A stretch of DNA of 64,000 nt, from positions 1-64,000 of the forward strand of contig JABZFM010000033.1 of the NCBI GenBank assembly GCA_014237465.1, given 5' to 3'. Below the pieces are notes generated by a model. That model was not told where the DNA came from, searched no databases, and saw nothing but the letters and a program-made list of their open reading frames with translations. Source of the DNA: Desulfobacteraceae bacterium. GTDB lineage: Bacteria; Desulfobacterota; Desulfobacteria; Desulfobacterales; Desulfosalsimonadaceae. Positions 35,730-44,087 of the stretch are shown piece by piece (position 1 is the stretch's first letter; the number at the start of each line of letters is the position of its first letter). Position numbers and translations under genes: made by a program.

Positions 35730-36017
35730 ATGAAATCACCTGGAATTAAAATGTTGCCCGGAATCCCCGGAGGCATATTAAAGGTTTCGAGTGTGTTTAT
35801 CATCCTCATAGCCGCTGTGATTTTTGCCGTGCAGACGGGCGTGATAGAGACCTCCCGGGCGCAAGGCCAATCTTCTGATATCGCCATCGGCGATATCATC
35901 GCCGGCGAGCTGGATGATACCGATAAGAAACTCAATTCCGGTCAATTTTGCGATAAATACGATTTTATGGGCAATGTGGGGGAGAAGGTCCTTATTAATC
36001 TTTCCGCCTTTGCCTGA
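35730..36017 (+). pseudogene. Truncated secreted protein with PPC-like domain start
   Basis: A 95-codon frame with a good ribosome binding site (AGGAGG 9 bases upstream) and a long signal/anchor segment (VSSVFIILIAAVIFAVQTG). It continues with GDIIAGELDDTDKKL and CDKYDFMGNVGEKVLINLSAF, which fits the beginning of a bacterial pre-peptidase C-terminal (PPC) domain, normally about 70-100 residues long. It stops abruptly at TGA (36015-36017) in mid-domain. I regard it as the 5' part of a broken gene, although a short functional protein cannot be excluded. It is the first frame behind the consensus promoter and lies 130 bases upstream of the peptide gene. Confidence 0.55.
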
Positions 36018-36147
36018 GGCAAAACTTTTATTTTTTACCGAATTTACGCAATATTCAGCTCCCCTTTTTGTGCATCATATCGAAAAACCGAATGGGCGCT
36101 GGTTTTAATAACTCATTCTAACATCAATTAAAGCAGGAGCAGAAATC

Positions 36148-36321
36148 ATGGAAAAAAAGGAAACTAATGTAAACAACGAGATGGAAGAATCAAAGAAAAG
36201 GCCGGTTCCCATATACGAACCACCAAAGATCATAACCTATACCAGCGAGGAGATCTTAGAGGAGATTGGCCCGGCCCATGCCTGCTCTCCGTTTGATCCC
36301 GGATGCGGAGTCCTGGGGTAA
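36148..36321 (+). CDS. RiPP precursor-like peptide (57 residues)
   Basis: A small gene with GGAG 8 bases upstream of its ATG. The product is a 57-residue peptide. A charged, Glu/Lys-rich leader carries a Pro-Tyr stretch (PVPIYEPPKI) and a helix-like TSEEILEEIGPA. The last residues, after GPAHA, are CSPFDPGCGVLG, with two Cys (46 and 53). Such leader-plus-short-Cys-tail peptides directly before a PqqD-radical SAM-SPASM gene are typical substrates of peptide-modifying radical SAM enzymes. I infer that the C-terminal about 12-15 residues are the modified core; the cross-link (thioether or other) and the cleavage site are unknown. Confidence 0.7.
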   Translation: MEKKETNVNNEMEESKKRPVPIYEPPKIITYTSEEILEEIGPAHACSPFDPGCGVLG

Positions 36322-36404
36322 ACAAACGGCCGCGGCTTTGCAATGAGGCAAATATAGGTTCGATCCTTGACAGGGCAGCGTATCCGCACGGAGAGAAGAA
36401 TATC

Positions 36405-37787
36405 ATGCCTATGCCATGTTCATTCTTTACATATTCCCCTCGTCTTTCTGAGGAAGTGAAGCAAAAGCGCCATGTCCTTTTTCATGCTAATAAATCCGAA
36501 TGGCTGGTGGTCAATGATACGGGACTGGAGATTGCCAAACACCTGGATAGAGGGCCGCCGAATGCTGATGTTGCCGGACGCCTGGTTTCAAAATACAGAA
36601 TATCAGCTGAGGAAGCAGAACATGATGTCTTATCTGTATCGAAACAACTGGACCGGCAGCATTTTTTAAATGGAAAAAAAACCAAACGCAGCGCAAGATA
36701 TCCCACCCTTAATTCAGCCTATCTTCATCTGACCAGCCGTTGCAATCTATCCTGTCCCCACTGTTACGTCTCCTCCTCTAATGATAATACCAAGAAGGAC
36801 CTTCCAGCCACGATTGTTCTCAAACTGATTGATGAGCTGGCAAATAATGGCGGTCAAACTGTAACCCTCAGCGGAGGCGAACCCCTACTTCACCCGGCAA
36901 TCAAAAAGATTCTCAAATATGCTGCGCCAAAGGTTGGGATTAGACTTTTAAGCAATGGGACCCTGATTGACAAAGAGTGGGCAGCCTTTTTGGCTGACAT
37001 GGATATCTTCATCCAGATCAGCGTGGATGGCTCCCAGAAGGAAATTCATGACCTTATCAGAGGTGAAGGCAGTTTCGAGAACACCCTCAGGGGAGTGGAA
37101 TGTCTTCAAGAAGCAGGCCTGGGGGAGAGAATCAATTTTTCGACCACCGTCATGAACCAGAACATTCATGACTTAAAAGAGATTATTTCTTTAGCAAAAG
37201 GCTTTAAAGTCCCTTTGGTTCGTTTTCTCCCGCTTCACAGGATGGGAAGGGCTAAAAAGGAATGGGATTCCATAGGTTCGGGAATAACCATAAGCGATTA
37301 CGAACAATTTTATCAATATACCTCCGAGTTACGGGCAGAATGGAGATCCTCCATTGAGATCAGTTGCGGATTAAGCGGTTTTCTCCTCAAGATACCCGAG
37401 GCGTTTTCAGAGGATGATATATGGTGCCCGCTGGGTAAACAGTTAGTAGTGGGGGCCAACGGAGATACGTTCCCTTGTGATTTGATGATGAGTGATGAAT
37501 TTAAGGTGGGGAATATATTTCATGACAGCCTCACAAAGATGATTCAATCGGACAAAATGAAAATGCTTTGTCAGGCACTCTCAGACCGCCGGGTCAAGAT
37601 CAAAAAATGTGCAGCATGTAACTGGCGAAACCTGTGCCAGGCCGGGTGTATGGGTCAGGCCTTAGAACATAAAAGAACCCTATGGGATACAGACGATTTT
37701 TGTGATTATCGAAAAAGGGTTTATGAGGAAGCGTTTGATAAGATTCTGGGATTGGAATTTGGGCATTATGACGAAAAAAGTGGATAA
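36405..37787 (+). CDS. Peptide-modifying radical SAM/SPASM enzyme with N-terminal PqqD-like domain
   Basis: A 460-residue maturase. Residues about 1-100 look like a PqqD-type peptide-binding (RRE) domain (SEWLVVNDTGLEIAKHL). The radical SAM cluster motif is CNLSCPHC (Cys113, 117, 120), followed by SGGEPLLHP. The C-terminal SPASM region (from about residue 340) has WCPLG, FPCDL, CAACNWRNLCQAGC and a final DFC, enough Cys for two auxiliary 4Fe-4S clusters. It should modify the 57-residue peptide encoded 84 bases upstream. I chose ATG 36405 (GGAGAG upstream); the frame is open to 36303, overlapping the peptide gene. Confidence 0.88.
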   Translation: MPMPCSFFTYSPRLSEEVKQKRHVLFHANKSEWLVVNDTGLEIAKHLDRGPPNADVAGRLVSKYRISAEEAEHDVLSVSKQLDRQHFLNGKKTKRSARYPTLNSAYLHLTSRCNLSCPHCYVSSSNDNTKKDLPATIVLKLIDELANNGGQTVTLSGGEPLLHPAIKKILKYAAPKVGIRLLSNGTLIDKEWAAFLADMDIFIQISVDGSQKEIHDLIRGEGSFENTLRGVECLQEAGLGERINFSTTVMNQNIHDLKEIISLAKGFKVPLVRFLPLHRMGRAKKEWDSIGSGITISDYEQFYQYTSELRAEWRSSIEISCGLSGFLLKIPEAFSEDDIWCPLGKQLVVGANGDTFPCDLMMSDEFKVGNIFHDSLTKMIQSDKMKMLCQALSDRRVKIKKCAACNWRNLCQAGCMGQALEHKRTLWDTDDFCDYRKRVYEEAFDKILGLEFGHYDEKSG

Positions 37788-37812
37788 AGCGTAAGATTTT
37801 TGGAGGAAAAAC

Positions 37813-38949
37813 TTGACAATCATCAATCGCGCATCGCCAACAGAAAATTGTAAATTATTTTACCAAATCCTGGGTGTGGGCGTTTTTCTGGAATCCGATT
37901 CAACCGAGTTCCTCAACATGTTTGACAGGGATTATTCCCGGTTTCGGGCACCATCCATCAATGGGAAGAAAGAATTATCCGTTTCAGTCCAATTAAAGCG
38001 AAAAGATGGGTTTGCGCGCATAAACAATGAGATTGTTTCGTTAGAAGATCACCCCGCGCCGGGCGCTTGCGCCCATCAGATTGTCCTAAGGCGATTGTTT
38101 GAAAAGATAAGCGATTTCATACTGCTTCATGCGGGCGTGGTTGTAAGTGATGGCCAGGCCGTGATTCTGGCCGGTCCTCCGGGGGTGGGCAAGACCACAC
38201 TGGTGCTGAAACTCCTTGAAAGCGGGTTTGGTTTTTTTTCGGATGACTTCTGCCCAATCCACAAGGAAACAAGACTTGTATATCCCTTTCCCCGGAGTCT
38301 GTGGATATCAACTCCACAACGACCTGTAACCTGCAACCCGAGCGGTGCTGCTGCCCGAGGGAAAAAGGCGCTGATCAGCCCCGACAAACTCCATTTGCCT
38401 GTTGCTGCAACGCCATGCAAGGCCAGGTGCCTGATATGTCTTGATCCGGGGGGTGATGTTGATCCGTTTATCGAGCTGCAGATTGGTCTGAGGCGGGGGA
38501 TTGAGGAGGCATTTCTAAACGATTTGCGGCAACTACAATCGTCAATCGCAAGACCTCAACCGGTTATCGTGGAAAGGCTTAATATTAAATTTTCCGAATG
38601 GCGGATCAGATATCCAGCGGGCCAAGGGATTACACAGAACATTAAGGAACTTCTGAACAAGTACCGACAGCACATCTGGAACGTTTACCGGGTGGATACT
38701 GTTTGTCCGGATTTTACAGGAGAGCCGACTTTGTCTCGCATCCCCAATCATGAAGCCGGTTTTCGTCTTCTTGGGGATTTAAAACAAGCACTCCCATTTA
38801 AAACGGAAATGGGATCTTCTCACGATTCACCGGGAAGTCTCTTTATGGAATTAAATGCGCTTTTAGAAGGGGTTCCGTGTTATCGCCTGTCAGTGGGCAG
38901 GCTTGGGGTCATGATTGATTTGGTGCTGGAGGTTGCGAACCAGGTATAA
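37813..38949 (+). CDS. HPr kinase-like P-loop protein of a RiPP cassette
   Basis: A 378-residue protein with the HprK-type P-loop 'AGPPGVGKTTL' (near residue 120) and the following 'GFGFFSDDFCPI' that contacts the phosphate acceptor region. It starts with TTG at 37813 after a perfect GGAGG 6 bases upstream. HprK-like proteins occur in lasso-peptide and radical SAM peptide cassettes (for example the SynChlorMet type), where some phosphorylate the precursor peptide. Here it follows the maturase by 25 bases, so the 57-residue peptide is the likely partner. Residues after about 260 show no family I recognise. Confidence 0.75.
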   Translation: MTIINRASPTENCKLFYQILGVGVFLESDSTEFLNMFDRDYSRFRAPSINGKKELSVSVQLKRKDGFARINNEIVSLEDHPAPGACAHQIVLRRLFEKISDFILLHAGVVVSDGQAVILAGPPGVGKTTLVLKLLESGFGFFSDDFCPIHKETRLVYPFPRSLWISTPQRPVTCNPSGAAARGKKALISPDKLHLPVAATPCKARCLICLDPGGDVDPFIELQIGLRRGIEEAFLNDLRQLQSSIARPQPVIVERLNIKFSEWRIRYPAGQGITQNIKELLNKYRQHIWNVYRVDTVCPDFTGEPTLSRIPNHEAGFRLLGDLKQALPFKTEMGSSHDSPGSLFMELNALLEGVPCYRLSVGRLGVMIDLVLEVANQV

Positions 38950-38963
38950 AGGAAGGACAGGTT

Positions 38964-39689
38964 ATGAATAAACGACTCGGCATTTTTGTAATGGTCTTGG
39001 CAGTTCTTTCTTTGCCAGCGCATCTTGTGGCAGGGCCTGTTGATGATTACCTGAAGGTGGTGAGCGCTGATAGTGACGGGCTTATCCTGGAAATTCAGGT
39101 TCCGGCACCTGATATTGAGGCGGTATGGGAAGGTGGCGTCCTTTATCACAGGATGACTGTTCCCGGGCTTGGAACTACCGCTGATGTGGGAAGACCTCAG
39201 TTGCCGCTGAAGGGTGCCCTTATCGGGGTGCCTGGTACAGATAAGCCCGACATAGAGGTCTTGGCGTCTGACTCTTTGACCCTCCCGGACTATAACATCT
39301 ATCCGGTACCAAGACCTGTTTTAGTTGATGAAGATGATCGGGAAAAGCGGCTGACATATGAGTTTGTTAAGGATACAGAGGCATATCATATTGATGCCTT
39401 TGTCCCTTCAAGGATTGCCGAGATTGGTTTTACAGGTTTTATGAGGGACCAGCGGGTGGCGCGAATGAAGCTCTTCCCCTTCCAGTTTAATCCAATAACC
39501 GGCGAACTCCGATACCATTACAGGATTACGGTGAGGGTGAATTTCAATGGCCAACCCCAAACCGCTGCAACGTATCTCATGTCTGTCACAGGGAAAAAAG
39601 CAGAAAGACCTTCTGCAAAAGGAAGAAACGGTGCCTATGAGGGACTGCTCAAGGGGCTGCTCTTAAATTACGACCAGATAAGGCAATAG
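38964..39689 (+). CDS. Gingipain-type (C25) propeptide protein
   Basis: A 241-residue exported protein: signal peptide (RLGIFVMVLAVLSLPAHLVAG), then a beta-rich region with 'GRPQLPLKGALIGVPG' and, towards the end, FPFQFNPITGELRYHYRITVRV. This is the pattern of the C25 propeptide that precedes and inhibits gingipain-like peptidases. Normally it is fused to the protease, but here it ends (NYDQIRQ) before the separate peptidase gene 125 bases downstream. It may work in trans as chaperone/inhibitor, or the fusion was split. Only 14 bases separate it from the HprK-like gene. Confidence 0.75.
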   Translation: MNKRLGIFVMVLAVLSLPAHLVAGPVDDYLKVVSADSDGLILEIQVPAPDIEAVWEGGVLYHRMTVPGLGTTADVGRPQLPLKGALIGVPGTDKPDIEVLASDSLTLPDYNIYPVPRPVLVDEDDREKRLTYEFVKDTEAYHIDAFVPSRIAEIGFTGFMRDQRVARMKLFPFQFNPITGELRYHYRITVRVNFNGQPQTAATYLMSVTGKKAERPSAKGRNGAYEGLLKGLLLNYDQIRQ

Positions 39690-39700
39690 GGCATCAAAAA

Positions 39701-39737
39701 TGCCTAAAATGCCTAAAGTGATCTAAGGTGCCTAAAG
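39701..39737 (+). repeat. Short degenerate tandem repeat TGCCTAAAG
   Basis: Copies at 39701, 39710 and 39729, with a diverged one (TGATCTAAGG) between. It lies in the gap between the propeptide and peptidase genes. This type of heptamer-to-nonamer slippage repeat is common between genes and has no known function. Confidence 0.6.
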
Positions 39738-39814
39738 TTAAAATCAATCAGTCCATAATTTCAGTTCACTTTAATCACTTTAAACGTCAGCTCACTTATA
39801 TTGGAAAATTACTT

Positions 39815-42800
39815 ATGAAGAAGCATATCTCCATTATATTCTTCTTAGCCATTCTGTGCATGCTCCCGGTGAAGGCCGCAGCGTCTGCTGCTTTGAAGAT
39901 CTCTGTAGACACGGATGGAATCTACCATATCTCATTCAGTGATCTCCAACATGCAGGATACAACCCTGATACTATCGACCCTCAAACCATAATGATTACC
40001 AATAAGGGTAAAGAGATCCCTGTTTATGTCTATGGTGAAGAAGACGGCAGCTTTGATCCCATTGACTACATAGAGTTCTACGGTACCGCCATCTCCAGGG
40101 GGTCATCCCGATTTGAGTTTACCGCATCCAATGTATATTGGCTAACAAGCGGAGGCCTTCAAGGCCTCAGAATGATGGCAAAGGACGGGACCCCTTCCGG
40201 TGCGTTTACTGTCCCGACCTCCTTTGGTGCCGGCACTCACGTAGAAGCGGATAACTATTATTGGCAGACCATACCAAATGGGGAGGGCAAGGACCACTGG
40301 TTCTGGGGGGACAGGATCAATGCACTCTCATCCAACAGCTATACAATTGTCTTGAATAACATCTATTCCTCTGCCTTTGATGCCGATGTCAGGGTGAACC
40401 TTCAGGGAAGAACAGGCACAGGCACCTCCCCGGACCACCATACAAGGATATATCTAAACGGTTCCCTGATCGATGACCAGCACTGGGATGGGCAGGTACA
40501 GTTTCTCCATGAGGTAACGGTACCCCATTCCTATCTGGTCAATGGGACAAATACCATTACCCTGAACTCGGTGGGGGATACCGGGTCATCGGTAGACACT
40601 ATCCACATGGACTGGATTGAGATAGATTATTATGACACTTTTGTGGCGGAAAATAATTCTCTTGATTTCACGGCAACAGGCACTGGAACCTTTGAATTTA
40701 AGATATCAGGCTTTACCTCTGGCACAGTGGCGGTCTTTGACATCACAGCTTCCAATAACGTGAGGCGGGTTATTAATAACACCACCCAGCAGATTGGTCC
40801 CACCTATACCACCCGCTTTGAGGACAGCCTGACAGGTTCCGCCCGCTATCTTGCTCTCAGCGCTTCACAGAAAAAGACACCTGCTGACATCAAAATGGAT
40901 ACACCATCGAGTCTTAAAAAAACCTCAAACGGGGCTGATTATATCATAATCACATACGATGGATTCTATAACAATATCCTGCCCCTGGCCGGATTTTACC
41001 AGAATAAGGGGCTTCGGGTCATAACCGCAAAGGCGACCGACATCTACGATGAATTCAGCTACGGCATATTTGATCCCCGGGCCATAAAGGACTTTTTAAG
41101 CTATGCCTATCATAGCTGGGTTTCGCCTGCCCCCCTCTACGTCCTCCTCGTGGGGGATGCAAGCATGGACCAGAAGGACAACTTCGGAATGGGTAATATG
41201 AACTATGTGCCCACCCACTGGTTTGACACATATTCTTTGGGCCAGACCCCGGGTGACAACTGGTTTGTCTGTGTAAGTGGTGCGGACATCCTGCCTGATA
41301 TGTTTATCGGGCGGCTGTCGGTCCGGGCAGGGTCAGAGGTGGATAATGTAGTCGCTAAGATTATCGGGTATCAGTCCACCCAGGCATCAGGCTGGAATAC
41401 CAATGCCCTGTTTGTGGCGGATAATGATATGATTGAGTTTGAACAGATATCTGATACCCTTGCTGCTAATTACCTGCCGGCCGGTTATACCTCAAAGAAA
41501 GTATATATGAGTCAATATTCTTCAGCAAGTGCTGCCAAGAGCGCGATCAAGACAAACATCAATAACGGCGCCCTTATCACCAACTATACAGGCCATGGCG
41601 CTGTGGACAACTGGGCCGGCGAGAATATGTTTGTAACGTCTGATGTCTCCACCCTGAGTAATTCAGGCAAGCTTACCTTTGTGACCATCCTTAACTGCCT
41701 TAATGGATTCTTTCCCATGCCGCTTACTCCCTGGAAGCCTTCAATCGACCGGACATGCCTGGCAGAGGGATTCTTATTGGAGCCCAATAATGGTTCTATT
41801 GCTGTTTTTGCGCCCACAGGCCTGGGATACCCCTGGGAACACAGCATGCTCGCCCAGGAGCTGTTTAGCGCAATCTTTAATGAGGGGAAATCAATCCTTG
41901 GAGAGGCAACCACCCAGGCGAAAATAGGCGCTTTCTCCAATGGTGTGTCCGGCGATATTGTCGAAACCTTTGTGCTACTTGGCGATCCTGCAACAGGTTT
42001 AAATACGGGTTTAAATATTTCTGATCCACCCAACGGAACCATAGATACACCAACAGGAGATGTGACCCTGGGCAAAGGCCAGTCAGTATACTTTACCGGA
42101 ACAGGAACAGACCCGGATGGGACTGTAGCTTCGTATTTATGGAATTTTGATGGGGGTGCGCTGAATTCTACAGAGGAAGATCCAGGGGATGTCACCTTTA
42201 ACGCCCCTGATATATATACGATCACTTTCACTGTAACCGATAACGATGGTTTAAGTGACCCGACGCCTGCCACCAGAACCATTACTGTTTTAAATATTTC
42301 TGATCCACCCAATGGAACCATAGATACACCAATAGGGGATGTGACCCTGGGCAAAGGCCAGTCAGTACACTTTACCGGAACAGGAACAGACACAAATGGG
42401 ACGGTAGCTTCGTACATATGGAATTTTGATGGCGGTGCGCTGAATTCTACTAAGGAAGATCCGGGGGATGTCACCTTTAACGCCCCTGGTATATATACCA
42501 TCACTTTCACTGTAACCGATAATGATGGTTTAACTGACCCGACGCCTGATACCAGAACCATTACTGTAAATGCACTTCCCTCTAATCCGCCAACCGCGGA
42601 TGCCGGCGGTCCGTATTCAGGTATTGAAGGCCAGTCAATAACTTTTGACGGATCAGGCTCAACAGATAGTGACGGGAACATTGTCTTTTATGATTGGGAT
42701 TTTGGGGATGCCGGCTTTGCTGCAGCTGGTATCAGTCTCACCCGCATTTACTTTCAGCAGGGAGCATATACGGTGACTTTAACAGTTACCGATCAAGATG

Positions 42801-43684
42801 GTGCCACTGATACGGCATCCACCATAGCCACCGTCTCAGACACTATCCCTATTGCGGGTTTCAGTGGTTCTCCAACCATCGGCGTTGCCCCCCTGACAGT
42901 TGTTTTTACAGACAGTTCTACAGCCTATGATGGTATATCTTCCTGGACATGGGGTTTCGGGGATGGGGGAACAAGTGACCTCCAGGCCCCTGACCATACC
43001 TACAACACAGAAGGGGTTTACACAGTATACCTTACTGTTACCGACAGTGACGGAAGTTCAGATACGCTTACCAGGAGTAAATATATCACGGTGCTTGGTG
43101 ATACGGATTCTGATGGAGACGGTATTTCCGATAATGAAGAAGGTGCAGGCGATCTGGATAATGACGGAACACCGGATTGCCTGGATGCAGATACTGCCAG
43201 GATTTCTGCTGCGGCCGGCGGGGGTGAGATCAGCCTGGACATCGACGAAGGTGCTAACAAAGGCGCCAGGTTCAGCAGCGTAGAGGTCATGGGGGATGAT
43301 GACCCGAGCCTATCGCAGGATGGAAAACCTGATGTAAATTTCAAACACGGTCTGGTTAAATTCACCATTCATGGCCTGGCATCAGGTGATTCTCTGAAGC
43401 TGACCATTACTTATTCTGCGGGTATTCCCTTTAATGCCGAATACTGGAAATACGATCCCGGCAATGGCTGGTATCAAATAGCCTTTGGAAGTAATGACGG
43501 AGATAATGTAATAACCATCACCCTGATTGATGGCGGAACAGGGGATGGCGATGAAACTGCCAACGGGACCATATCGGATCCTGGCGGGATCGGTATTCCA
43601 AGAAGCGGCGACGGTGATAGTGACGGAAGTTCTGGCGGCGGCGGTGGTGGTTGCTTTATTACCACAGCCGCACATGGATTTTAG
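39815..43684 (+). CDS. Large C25 (gingipain-like) peptidase with PKD repeats, anchor lost
   Basis: A 1289-residue secreted cysteine protease. Signal peptide KKHISIIFFLAILCMLPVKAAA; the peptidase core has catalytic His594 (TGHGAVDNW) and Cys628 (TILNCLNGF). Four PKD-type beta-sandwich repeats follow (residues about 735-1090; motifs such as YLWNFDGG and YTITFTVTDNDG), then Asp-rich calcium repeats (DTDSDGDGISDNEEG), a choice-of-anchor U-like domain and a Gly-rich GGGGGGCFITTAAHGF end. The frame stops there, in the middle of a CFI-box C-terminal signal. I chose ATG 39815, right at the signal peptide, over 39728. The PKD part includes a recent 279-base duplication. The likely role is processing of secreted proteins or peptides, possibly products of this cluster. 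Confidence 0.85.
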   Translation: MKKHISIIFFLAILCMLPVKAAASAALKISVDTDGIYHISFSDLQHAGYNPDTIDPQTIMITNKGKEIPVYVYGEEDGSFDPIDYIEFYGTAISRGSSRFEFTASNVYWLTSGGLQGLRMMAKDGTPSGAFTVPTSFGAGTHVEADNYYWQTIPNGEGKDHWFWGDRINALSSNSYTIVLNNIYSSAFDADVRVNLQGRTGTGTSPDHHTRIYLNGSLIDDQHWDGQVQFLHEVTVPHSYLVNGTNTITLNSVGDTGSSVDTIHMDWIEIDYYDTFVAENNSLDFTATGTGTFEFKISGFTSGTVAVFDITASNNVRRVINNTTQQIGPTYTTRFEDSLTGSARYLALSASQKKTPADIKMDTPSSLKKTSNGADYIIITYDGFYNNILPLAGFYQNKGLRVITAKATDIYDEFSYGIFDPRAIKDFLSYAYHSWVSPAPLYVLLVGDASMDQKDNFGMGNMNYVPTHWFDTYSLGQTPGDNWFVCVSGADILPDMFIGRLSVRAGSEVDNVVAKIIGYQSTQASGWNTNALFVADNDMIEFEQISDTLAANYLPAGYTSKKVYMSQYSSASAAKSAIKTNINNGALITNYTGHGAVDNWAGENMFVTSDVSTLSNSGKLTFVTILNCLNGFFPMPLTPWKPSIDRTCLAEGFLLEPNNGSIAVFAPTGLGYPWEHSMLAQELFSAIFNEGKSILGEATTQAKIGAFSNGVSGDIVETFVLLGDPATGLNTGLNISDPPNGTIDTPTGDVTLGKGQSVYFTGTGTDPDGTVASYLWNFDGGALNSTEEDPGDVTFNAPDIYTITFTVTDNDGLSDPTPATRTITVLNISDPPNGTIDTPIGDVTLGKGQSVHFTGTGTDTNGTVASYIWNFDGGALNSTKEDPGDVTFNAPGIYTITFTVTDNDGLTDPTPDTRTITVNALPSNPPTADAGGPYSGIEGQSITFDGSGSTDSDGNIVFYDWDFGDAGFAAAGISLTRIYFQQGAYTVTLTVTDQDGATDTASTIATVSDTIPIAGFSGSPTIGVAPLTVVFTDSSTAYDGISSWTWGFGDGGTSDLQAPDHTYNTEGVYTVYLTVTDSDGSSDTLTRSKYITVLGDTDSDGDGISDNEEGAGDLDNDGTPDCLDADTARISAAAGGGEISLDIDEGANKGARFSSVEVMGDDDPSLSQDGKPDVNFKHGLVKFTIHGLASGDSLKLTITYSAGIPFNAEYWKYDPGNGWYQIAFGSNDGDNVITITLIDGGTGDGDETANGTISDPGGIGIPRSGDGDSDGSSGGGGGGCFITTAAHGF
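42011..42568 (+). repeat. 279-base direct duplication of a PKD domain
   Basis: Units 42011-42289 and 42290-42568 are in frame (93 codons each) and nearly identical apart from scattered point changes. The duplication added one PKD-like domain to the C25 peptidase. Confidence 0.9.
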
Positions 43685-43768
43685 GTTGCCCCTTGTGTGA
43701 AAACCTTGCTGGTATTCCTGAGCTAACTTACAGGAATTTAGGGAACGATAAGTAAGAGGAAAGATTAG
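43682..43768 (+). pseudogene. Decayed C-terminal membrane anchor of the C25 peptidase
   Basis: Reading on in the peptidase frame past TAG (43682) gives VAPCVKTLLVFLS, TAA (43724), LTGI, TAG (43739), GTISKRKD, then TAG (43766). This aligns with the intact anchor of the C39-like protein two genes on, whose end reads NLHVNILMVFLPLLTGIW followed by a basic tail. There are no frameshifts, only stops: the transmembrane sorting tail was lost by nonsense changes. Confidence 0.75.
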
Positions 43769-43776
43769 AAGCCATT

Positions 43777-44001
43777 TCAAAACCTGTTTAATGAAAGCAT
43801 AATAATACCAACATGAAAGAACGCTCGATACATTTGAATGTGACGTTCATGCCTGACAATCAGGCGTCTAAAATTCCCAAGCCATGCAAACGTGCGTTCA
43901 ACAATCCATCTTTTATGATAGCGCCTGAGTTTTCTGCCATCCTGCGTTTTAGGCTTCTTTCTGTTTTTGCGATGTGGAACAATCAAGTCGATCTTAAACT
44001 C
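43777..44001 (-). pseudogene. IS5-family transposase C-terminal remnant
   Basis: A reverse frame of 75 codons without a proper start reads PHRKNRKKPKTQDGR and then RRYHKRWIVERTFAWLGNF followed by RRLIVRHER. This is the C-terminal part of IS5/IS427-type DDE transposases, including the catalytic Glu in VERTFAWL. The DD part is missing upstream, where a stop codon intervenes, so it is inactive. It sits between the anchor-less peptidase and the C39-like gene, and its arrival may relate to the decay there. Confidence 0.8.
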
Positions 44002-44087
44002 TTAATGTAAGAAAGGATAAAATGGGCAAGAAAAATAGGTGATTGCCACTATTTGTTCAATTCGAAAGGGCGAAAGGAAAAGAAAAG

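Noticed and set aside
41584-42681. 365-codon open frame antisense to the C25 peptidase
   Set aside because: It mirrors the PKD repeats and is a shadow of codon bias on the coding strand; its translation is low-complexity Pro/Ser/Val.
43682-43684. Pyrrolysine readthrough of the C25 TAG stop
   Set aside because: A TAA and further TAG codons follow in frame within 60 bases, so a functional anchor could not be made by TAG readthrough.
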